From: Anaerolineae bacterium
Lineage (GTDB): Bacteria; Chloroflexota; Anaerolineae; B4-G1
Length of the DNA stretch: 64,000 nt
Assembly: GCA_016783285.1 (NCBI GenBank)
Contig: JADHWW010000001.1
Location: 23,861 to 87,860 of the forward strand
Direction: 5' to 3'
Shown piece by piece: positions 58,075 to 64,000 of this stretch. Both the position numbers and the translations under genes were made by a program. Numbering within the stretch: position 1 is the stretch's first letter; each line of letters begins with the position of its first letter. The notes below the pieces were generated by a model. That model saw only the letters and a program-made list of their open reading frames with translations. It was not told the origin of the DNA and searched no databases.

Positions 58075-59127
58075 ATGGTGACTTCTGGATCCTACGCCCT
58101 TCTCATCGGCGTCGCCGCCTACCGCCACCTCCGCCCCCTCTCCAAAACCATCACCGACGCCCGTGACCTGCACGACCTGCTGGCCCAAAGCGGCTATCCC
58201 CCAGCCAACCTGTCTCTACTGCTGGACGAGCAGGCCACCAAGGCGGCCATCAGCGACAAACTGGACCACCTGGCCCGCCGCGCCGGCCCTGATGACACGG
58301 TCCTCATATTCTTCTCCGGCCACGGCGCCCAGCGCATCGGCGGTTTCGAGCCGGGGGAGTACCTCTGCCCGGTGGAGGCCGACTGGCACAACCTGCGCGC
58401 CACCGCCATCTCCGACGAGGAGTTCACTACCGCCCTGCGGGCCATCCATGCCGGGCGAGTCGCCGTTTTCCTGGACGCCTGTCACTCGGGCGGGGTGGGC
58501 GAGCCCAAGGACGCTGCCATTCAGGTCAAGGCTGGCCTTTCTGAGGCCGCCTATGCCCGGCTGGCCGAAGGCCGCGGGCGAGTGGTTGTTGCCTCCTGCC
58601 GGCCCGACGAGGTGTCTTGGGAACTGGCTGGTATGCGCAACGGCCTCTTCACCCACTACTTGTTGGAAGGCCTGTGCGGGGCAGTGGTCGGAGCCGATGG
58701 AGCCGTGCGCATCTTCGACCTGTTCGACTACGTCTCCCGGCAAGTACCCCAGCATAAGCCTCAGCACCCCTTGTTCAAAGGCGAGATTGAACTGAACTTT
58801 GCTATCACTATCAGCGCCAGACCGCCAGCCGCGCCCTCACCTCCTGCTCCAGCGCCCGGTGAATCTGCAGTGGCACCGACGACGGGGATTGACCCAGACA
58901 GCGTGGACCCCATCAAACTCCGCCAGGCGATGCACTCCGCCTACGACCGTCCTGCCTTCGAGATCCTGTGCAAGGAACTGGGTCTGGACTACCACGACCT
59001 GCGCGGCGAGACGCTGGAGACGAAGATGCTCTACTTGATTGACTGGCACAGGCGTCGCCGCCGGTATGCTCAACTGGTACGCAAGGCACTGACAGACCAT
59101 CCATACCTGGCCCAGGAGTTACAGTAG
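58075..59127 (+). CDS. Caspase-family (C14) protease with C-terminal effector-associated domain
   Basis: 350 residues. Peptidase C14 domain 1-245 with catalytic His83 in FFSGHGAQ and Cys136 in LDACHSGG. After a Pro/Ala linker, residues about 282-345 form an EAD (RQAMHSAYDRPAFEILCKEL, GLDYHDLRGE, RYAQLVRKALTDHPYLAQEL) that aligns with the EADs of the membrane protein at 53774 and the TIR protein at 62201. Bacterial caspases of this sort act as death effectors or cut partner proteins once activated. Thirty-two bp after the GH17-like gene, so in the same operon. Confidence 0.88.
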   Translation: MVTSGSYALLIGVAAYRHLRPLSKTITDARDLHDLLAQSGYPPANLSLLLDEQATKAAISDKLDHLARRAGPDDTVLIFFSGHGAQRIGGFEPGEYLCPVEADWHNLRATAISDEEFTTALRAIHAGRVAVFLDACHSGGVGEPKDAAIQVKAGLSEAAYARLAEGRGRVVVASCRPDEVSWELAGMRNGLFTHYLLEGLCGAVVGADGAVRIFDLFDYVSRQVPQHKPQHPLFKGEIELNFAITISARPPAAPSPPAPAPGESAVAPTTGIDPDSVDPIKLRQAMHSAYDRPAFEILCKELGLDYHDLRGETLETKMLYLIDWHRRRRRYAQLVRKALTDHPYLAQELQ

Positions 59128-59146
59128 CAGTCCCAACCACCTGACG

Positions 59147-59175
59147 TTGACAGAATTGACTGTTTGTGTTACCAT
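59147..59175 (+). promoter_or_regulatory. Promoter of the AbiE-TIR operon
   Basis: TTGACA (59147-59152), 17 bp, TACCAT (59170-59175), about 20 bp before the AbiEi start. Confidence 0.6.
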
Positions 59176-59195
59176 CGTTCCAGGAAATGGGAACA

Positions 59196-60029
59196 ATGGT
59201 GACACAAGAAGTCAGCAAACGACAGACGCTCAGCCCAACCGATGCCAGGCTTCTCACCACCATCAGCAGCCAGGGGCAAGATATCTTCACAAATCAGGAC
59301 GCTGCCTCCGTTTTGGGCTGCTCATCGGCCGCCGTGCGCAAGCGATTGCATCATCTGGTCAAGAAAGGCTGGCTGCGTCGTCTGGAAAAGGGCAAGTACC
59401 TGATCTTGCCCCTGTCGGCCGGCCCGGCCGGTGAGTACACACCCGACGAATTTGTCATCGCCGCTCACCTCATCGAGCACTATTACATCTCCTACTGGAG
59501 CGCCCTTCGCTACTACGGCTACAGTGAGCAGGCAGCGCCTACCGTCTACATAGTCACCACGCGACGCAAGCGACCGTTGACTGTGGGAGGTGTGGCGTAC
59601 CGTTTCGTAACGGTACGAGCGCACAAGTTCTTTGGATCACGCCGGGTCTGGTCAGGCGCAGAGGCGATACAGATGGCCGAGCGGGAGAAGGCCCTGGTGG
59701 ATTGCCTGGACCGGCTAGACCTGTGCGGTGGAGTGATTGAGGCAGCCAAGGCAATCTGGCGAGGGCGTGATGAGATGGATTGGGAGAAGGCGGTGGCCTA
59801 TGGTCGGCGTATGGGCAACCGGACGATCCTCAAACGATTGGGCTTCCTGCTGGAGACTTTGGCGATGGGCACATCACCTCTGTTGGACGCGCTGCGGGCC
59901 GACGTCGGAACGGGTTACACGGTGCTGGACAATCTGTATCCCCATGAGTACGGAGGGCGGCGCGACCGTCGCTGGCACTTGGTGATCAATGTGCCGGAGC
60001 ACGAGTTGTTGAACTGGCGGGAGCACTGA
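59196..60029 (+). CDS. abiEi: AbiEi antitoxin (type IV toxin-antitoxin)
   Basis: 277 residues from ATG 59196 (MVTQEVSKRQ); an ATG at 59187 is the alternative. An N-terminal winged helix (TNQDAASVLGCSSAAVRKRL) autoregulates the operon; the main domain has ISYWSALRYYGYSEQAAPTV, YRFVTVRAHKFFGSRRVWSG and CGGVIEAAKAI. AbiE is a phage abortive-infection system in which AbiEi represses and opposes the AbiEii nucleotidyltransferase. Intact here, in contrast to the wrecked pair at 48999-50906. AbiEii starts at the base after its stop. Confidence 0.93.
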   Translation: MVTQEVSKRQTLSPTDARLLTTISSQGQDIFTNQDAASVLGCSSAAVRKRLHHLVKKGWLRRLEKGKYLILPLSAGPAGEYTPDEFVIAAHLIEHYYISYWSALRYYGYSEQAAPTVYIVTTRRKRPLTVGGVAYRFVTVRAHKFFGSRRVWSGAEAIQMAEREKALVDCLDRLDLCGGVIEAAKAIWRGRDEMDWEKAVAYGRRMGNRTILKRLGFLLETLAMGTSPLLDALRADVGTGYTVLDNLYPHEYGGRRDRRWHLVINVPEHELLNWREH

Positions 60030-60890
60030 ATGATCGGCCTACCGGAAGTGCAACGTCTGGCTTATCGTGCTGGCGTGAGTGCGCGGATGATTGAGCGAGA
60101 CTACGTTCTCACCTGGGCTCTCATTGGCCTGGCCCGTCATCCGGCTCTTGGCGCAGCGTTGGCTCTTAAAGGCGGCACGGCATTGAAGAAGGTTTACTTC
60201 GCCGACTGGCGCTACAGTGAAGACCTGGACTTCACGGCTCAGCAGATCATCACGCCGGAGGTGCTTCTAGCGCAACTGAGTGAGATAGCGCAGGCTGTGG
60301 GCGATGAGGCGGGCATTGAACTGGTCGTTGCCTCGTCCGAGCCGAGGGAGGACGGCGGGCGGCTGCGCAACGTGACAGTGTACCTGGGCTATGTCGGGCC
60401 CCTGCACCGCACCCGGCGGCGACGCGAATTCAAACTCGACTTTACATTTGACGAGGTGATGGTCAACCCACCGGTGCGTCGATCACTGCTGAGCGCATAT
60501 TCCGACGAGCCCCGGCCGGTCACACCGGTGCTGGCTTACTCGCTGGAGGAGATTGGCGCCGAGAAGTTGCGTACTTTGTTGCAGCGCACCCAACCCCGCG
60601 ACCTGTACGACGTGTGGCGACTGCTGGTTGAATGTGGTGCGGACCTGGACCTGTCGCTGGCGGTCGAGACGTTTCGGACCAAGTGTCTTCATAAAGGGTT
60701 GACGCCGGAGAGCCTGGCCCAGGCGCTGGCCCCTGCGCAGGTGGGCAAGATACGCCGCGCCTGGGCGAGTCGATTGGAGAACCAAATGGCCGACGTGCCG
60801 TCGCTGGAACAGGTCATGCGCGAGACGCGGCGAGCATTGCGGGTGCACCTAGCCCTGAGGAGAAACCATGCCACAGGTTACCAAAACTGA
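60030..60890 (+). CDS. abiEii: AbiEii nucleotidyltransferase toxin
   Basis: 286 residues, full length. DUF1814-type nucleotidyltransferase motifs: LKGGTALKKVY, WRYSEDLDFTA, then EFKLDFTFDEV and the Lys/Asp motif EEIGAEKLRTLLQRTQPRDL with YDVWRL. AbiEii stops growth by modifying a cell component, in relatives tRNA, when AbiEi no longer holds it back. The stop overlaps the next gene by 23 bp, so the unknown 453-residue protein is co-expressed with the pair. Confidence 0.93.
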   Translation: MIGLPEVQRLAYRAGVSARMIERDYVLTWALIGLARHPALGAALALKGGTALKKVYFADWRYSEDLDFTAQQIITPEVLLAQLSEIAQAVGDEAGIELVVASSEPREDGGRLRNVTVYLGYVGPLHRTRRRREFKLDFTFDEVMVNPPVRRSLLSAYSDEPRPVTPVLAYSLEEIGAEKLRTLLQRTQPRDLYDVWRLLVECGADLDLSLAVETFRTKCLHKGLTPESLAQALAPAQVGKIRRAWASRLENQMADVPSLEQVMRETRRALRVHLALRRNHATGYQN

Positions 60891-62229
60891 TACGATACAG
60901 GCTTTCGCCGAAAACCTGCCCAATCCGAGCGATCTCGAACCTCAGCCAGGGCAGTTCTGGAACCGCTTGAGAGTATGGCACGAGCGCGTCGTAGGCGAGC
61001 GGATCCGAGACACTGACCTCGTAAGGAGACGCCTCGAAAGTTTGAGGAAGGGTTTCCTGCAGGCCTTGTGTCTCTGGGTCGGCCTGCCCATAGATGCGGC
61101 AACCGTGGCGGACTTGCTTGAGGCACTGCAAGGTAAGATCGCTGCAGATCCCTCCCAGACCTGGTGCCAGGATCTGTTTCTGCTGATCGAACTTCTCCAA
61201 GGGAAGAGTCACGATGCCGTCAAGACCATCGGCCGCGTTCTGCTCTCCGAACCCGTTGTCCGCCTCATAGATAGCAACGCCTTCAAATCCAACTCTCGGC
61301 GCTTGGCCTACGCAATGGGAGTATACTACCAGAACCCGCCAGACCTGGCCGTCCTTGTGCTGTTCGAGCATGCGGAGAGAGCCGGGTACACACGCTACGT
61401 TTTGGTACCTCGGGCCGAGGAGGGAGACCACGCCATTACTGAGGACGAGGCCGAGTATGCAGCGCAGCAAATTCGGGAAGGAGCAGACCTATCGGCCATT
61501 ACGGCGCCAATGGTGGACCAGGTGCTGGAAACGCTTGAGGCCAGGCGCGGGGGTGGGAAGCGCAGCATCTGCGCGCGTGTCCTGCGAGAGAATGACGATT
61601 CCACACTGGTCTTCATCTACCGCGTGTTGCGAGAAGCCAGCATCCCCGAGATGAACCAGACCCTCTTCGGGGATGAGGTGGAGACCATCGTGTTGAGATT
61701 CAGGGATCGGTTGCGCTATCTGGAGGAGCGCTCAAATAAGCACATCGGGGCCTCAATCGCGGGTGCAATTGCATCTCGCCTCTTGAAGGCTGAGGTTGAG
61801 TATATAGACGACACAAGCCGGACAATACGGCAGGCAGTGGATAGTCTCCTGGACGTTCTACTCAAGAAGGAAGATGACCGGTTACGATTGGTGGAAATCT
61901 ATTTGCATCAATCTCCGCTGGAGGGCAGCCCTACCCTGATCGTGCGTTGTGACAAGAGCGAATCCCTCGCCCCTTCTGTCGAATTCCTCAGGGAAAAGGA
62001 AATCCCCCTGCTGGAGGACTTGGAAGATGTGGAGTGCATCGGTCTGGCGTATGACCGCATTGTAGGCGAAAAGAAACGCTCCTACATCTTCAAACTGCGC
62101 TTCGAGCCAATCGCAGGGCAGTACTTTGTGCGCTATTCCTGCGGTCGCCTGTCCAGAACCATCCGCAACCAGTTTGAACGCTATTTGAGAGAGAACTACA
62201 ATGTCAACGCTATTCCCACAACTGGATAG
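60868..62229 (+). CDS. Unknown protein between AbiE and the TIR effector
   Basis: 453 residues, no family recognised. No signal peptide or membrane helix. Alpha/beta with a helical N-terminus (LVRRRLESLRKGFLQALCLW), a middle part (DSTLVFIYRVLREASIPEMN) and a long central coiled region (about 270-340). It overlaps AbiEii by 23 bp and the TIR gene by 29 bp, so all four are made together. It could be the sensor or regulator of the TIR protein. Worth a structure prediction. Confidence 0.6.
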   Translation: MPQVTKTDTIQAFAENLPNPSDLEPQPGQFWNRLRVWHERVVGERIRDTDLVRRRLESLRKGFLQALCLWVGLPIDAATVADLLEALQGKIAADPSQTWCQDLFLLIELLQGKSHDAVKTIGRVLLSEPVVRLIDSNAFKSNSRRLAYAMGVYYQNPPDLAVLVLFEHAERAGYTRYVLVPRAEEGDHAITEDEAEYAAQQIREGADLSAITAPMVDQVLETLEARRGGGKRSICARVLRENDDSTLVFIYRVLREASIPEMNQTLFGDEVETIVLRFRDRLRYLEERSNKHIGASIAGAIASRLLKAEVEYIDDTSRTIRQAVDSLLDVLLKKEDDRLRLVEIYLHQSPLEGSPTLIVRCDKSESLAPSVEFLREKEIPLLEDLEDVECIGLAYDRIVGEKKRSYIFKLRFEPIAGQYFVRYSCGRLSRTIRNQFERYLRENYNVNAIPTTG

Positions 62230-63574
62230 ACGGCTGGTGCGGCGCTTGCTCCGCACCGGTATGCACGTATCGAGCGGGCAGACCGTGTCGAGACAAGTAG
62301 TCGAAGTCCTCGAAGGACTGGGTCTGGTGGTCGTTAGCCACCGGCGATATATGAAATGTGCCAACCCAGCCGACGAAGACTACTGGGATGTTAAGGGCCG
62401 CAGTTGCCCAGGCGAGATCGAGCCAGAAGACGACGGTCCCTACGAGTGTCCAGTCTGTGGCCGTATTGTCGAGTATCCGGCCGTCCACAAGGAGGCCTTT
62501 GAGGACCTGTACATCACCGTGCAGCAGGAAGGCGTCGCCAACCACCTCTTCACGGTCCTGGAGGAGCTGGACACCGTTATCGGAATCGAGCCGGTGGACC
62601 ACATCGCGGCAAAGGTAAGTCTATCGGACGGGAGAGCCCTGATTGTCCCTATCGTGGACTACGCAGGAGCAGGATGGCGAGCGAGTGGACAGGACGCTCA
62701 GAAGATTCACGCGTATGTAATCGCCTCTCCCATCAACCAGCCATCACGGGAATATCTGGAACGGGCATACCATATTGAACTGGCCGATGTCCTGGCCAAC
62801 GACCAGGCCTGGCTGGCAAGGGTCCTCGACGCTGCTTCACAGCCCAGGCGGACCGCCTTTATCAGTTACTCTCACAAAGACAGTTCTTTCGTAGACCGGC
62901 TGGTGGAAGACCTGGTGGCGAACGGAGTGGGAGTTTGGCTGGATCGCTGGAAGATAAAGGTGGGCGATTCGATCAATGAGAGAATCCAGAGAGGAATCCA
63001 GGATAGCGATTGCCTGTCGGTCATTCTGTCTCCGCACTCTGTGAGTTCGCCCTGGGTGCGTGAGGAACTCAACGCCGCACAGGTCAAGCAACTCGAATCC
63101 AGACAAGTCGTTGTGCTTCCCGTACTGCACCAGGACTGCGACATCCCGCTGTTTCTGAAAGGCAAGTATTATGCCGATTGCCGGGGAGAGCGATATGCAC
63201 AGGGATTGCAGGAACTGTTAATCGTGTTGGCCCCACCCCCCAAGGTCAGTCCCCTCGAGCCAGTCCACTGGGGCCGATGGCGTCCCGAGGCCCAGAGGAC
63301 ACCTGAGGGCAAAACGCCGGACGCCATCGTTGATCACGGAAGACTGCTCAAACGGCTGCTTGCCTTCATCTGCGACCACTTTGACGGAGAGGAACTGCGG
63401 ACCATCTGCTTTGATCTGGATGTTGCGTATGACGATCTCCCCGCTCAAGGGCGAAGGAATAAGGCTCGGGAGTTGATCGCCTACTTGGAAAGGCGAGGAC
63501 GTTTGGAAGAGTTGCTTGAGTTGCTGAGGGAAGAGCGACCCGAGCCATTTGCCGAAGCCGGCTTGATGCTGTAA
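62201..63574 (+). CDS. Zinc-ribbon TIR-domain protein with C-terminal effector-associated domain
   Basis: 457 residues. N-terminal 1-60 winged-helix-like (LVRRLLRTGMHVSSGQTVSR, VVEVLEGLGLVVVSHR); zinc-binding Cys53, Cys69, Cys83 and Cys86 (CPVC); an alpha/beta segment to about 205; TIR domain 217-343 with RTAFISYSHKD, GVGVWLDRWKIKVG and the probable catalytic Glu in SSPWVREELNAA (288-289); EAD at about 385-445 (FDGEELRTICFDLDVAYDDL, ARELIAYLERRGR). TIR domains of this kind cleave NAD+ or act as adaptors. The EAD aligns with those at 53774 and 58075, so it may be recruited by the same receptor. Confidence 0.85.
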   Translation: MSTLFPQLDRRLVRRLLRTGMHVSSGQTVSRQVVEVLEGLGLVVVSHRRYMKCANPADEDYWDVKGRSCPGEIEPEDDGPYECPVCGRIVEYPAVHKEAFEDLYITVQQEGVANHLFTVLEELDTVIGIEPVDHIAAKVSLSDGRALIVPIVDYAGAGWRASGQDAQKIHAYVIASPINQPSREYLERAYHIELADVLANDQAWLARVLDAASQPRRTAFISYSHKDSSFVDRLVEDLVANGVGVWLDRWKIKVGDSINERIQRGIQDSDCLSVILSPHSVSSPWVREELNAAQVKQLESRQVVVLPVLHQDCDIPLFLKGKYYADCRGERYAQGLQELLIVLAPPPKVSPLEPVHWGRWRPEAQRTPEGKTPDAIVDHGRLLKRLLAFICDHFDGEELRTICFDLDVAYDDLPAQGRRNKARELIAYLERRGRLEELLELLREERPEPFAEAGLML

Positions 63575-63676
63575 ACTAAGATGGATACGGCGATGGCCTA
63601 CACCGAAGCCGCGCCCCACGCCTAACCAAGGGGCGGCGCTGGCACATTCCTGGACGACGTCTGGCTCGAGGAAGTG

Positions 63677-64000
63677 ATGAGCGAACGTAAAGCATTTATC
63701 CATCCGGCAAAGGTTCTTCTCCCGCTGGGCCTGGGCACAGCCCTTTCTCTCATGGGCGACGCGACGTTGTACACAGTGTTGCCCACTCATACTGTCGAAG
63801 CCGGTATCGCTCTGGGCAGCGTGGGGATCATCCTGGGTATCAACCGGGCAGTGCGGGTTTTCCTCAACGGGCTGGCAGGACTGGCCTACGATCGCTGGCC
63901 ACGTCGGCGGCTGTTTGTGCCAGCGCTGTTCATCGGTGCGCTCTCCACGGCGGTGTACGCTGCCACGCACGGTTTCTGGCCGCTGCTGATCGGACGGCTG
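63677..64000 (+). CDS. MFS transporter (N-terminal part, runs off the window)
   Basis: 108 residues visible from ATG 63677. Helix 1 (VLLPLGLGTALSLMGDATLY), helix 2 and the MFS loop GLAYDRWPRRRLFV are present. The gene continues beyond base 64000. The 100-bp gap before it holds no other gene. No link to the TIR operon can be judged. Confidence 0.8.
   Translation, partial: MSERKAFIHPAKVLLPLGLGTALSLMGDATLYTVLPTHTVEAGIALGSVGIILGINRAVRVFLNGLAGLAYDRWPRRRLFVPALFIGALSTAVYAATHGFWPLLIGRL

Overview
The window is about 60% GC with dense, short-gapped genes on both strands. Many starts overlap the previous stop (ATGA or TGATG), and a very uniform TTGACA-17 bp-TAnnnT promoter type recurs at 17 places. The gene content points to a Chloroflexota bacterium, probably Anaerolineae-like. 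It includes a tungsten-type aldehyde oxidoreductase with MoaD-like partners, a UGA-containing selD, an ECF-type cobalamin transporter, a stressosome operon, DUF2089 and SHOCT-like proteins, and many short dispersed repeats that lie inside coding frames. This is inference; no rRNA or other taxonomic marker lies in the window. A surface protein ending in an LPESGG-TM-RRR tail fits a single-membrane envelope.

Layout. 1-12 kb is housekeeping: an ABC solute-binding lipoprotein, fpg with a nearly leaderless promoter, an unidentified structured RNA with its own promoter and terminator, an M1 peptidase, a tungsten enzyme region with a long structured leader, cvpA-mutS2, tRNA-Ser, and two overlapping genes that each join a helix-turn-helix to an Hfq/LSm-like domain. 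12-17 kb is an operon (DUF2089, DUF4097-like, double GNAT, MFS, SHOCT-like) whose products repeatedly carry one short helical module. 17.2-30.6 kb is a defence island: an SNF2 helicase with DUF3883, a COG1743/DUF1156 DNA methylase and a COG1483/DUF499 ATPase, interrupted by toxin-antitoxin genes and repeats.

30.6-40 kb is a cobalamin locus on the minus strand. A cobalamin riboswitch with a terminator precedes a secreted alpha/alpha-toroid protein, a DUF4430 (transcobalamin C-domain-like) surface protein, EcfS, EcfT, a fused EcfA-EcfA and the BtuR adenosyltransferase. A second toroid protein with a sortase-like tail lies just upstream. The two domain types of animal intrinsic factor/transcobalamin thus appear as separate bacterial surface proteins. 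40-41.5 kb is selD with an in-frame UGA at the active site. 41.7-46.9 kb is a stressosome module (RsbR, RsbS, two RsbT-like kinases, an RsbX-like phosphatase, a hybrid histidine kinase).

48-53.7 kb is a graveyard of defence genes: a transposase fused in frame to AbiEi, a broken AbiEii, a PglZ-BrxL (BREX) deletion fusion and a frameshifted HEPN/MNT pair. 53.8-63.6 kb holds the most unusual system. Three proteins share one effector-associated death-like domain: a membrane protein with an extracellular module, a caspase and a zinc-ribbon TIR protein. The first two sit with two secreted GH17-like glucanases; the TIR protein sits with an intact AbiE pair and an unknown 453-residue protein. The window ends inside an MFS gene.
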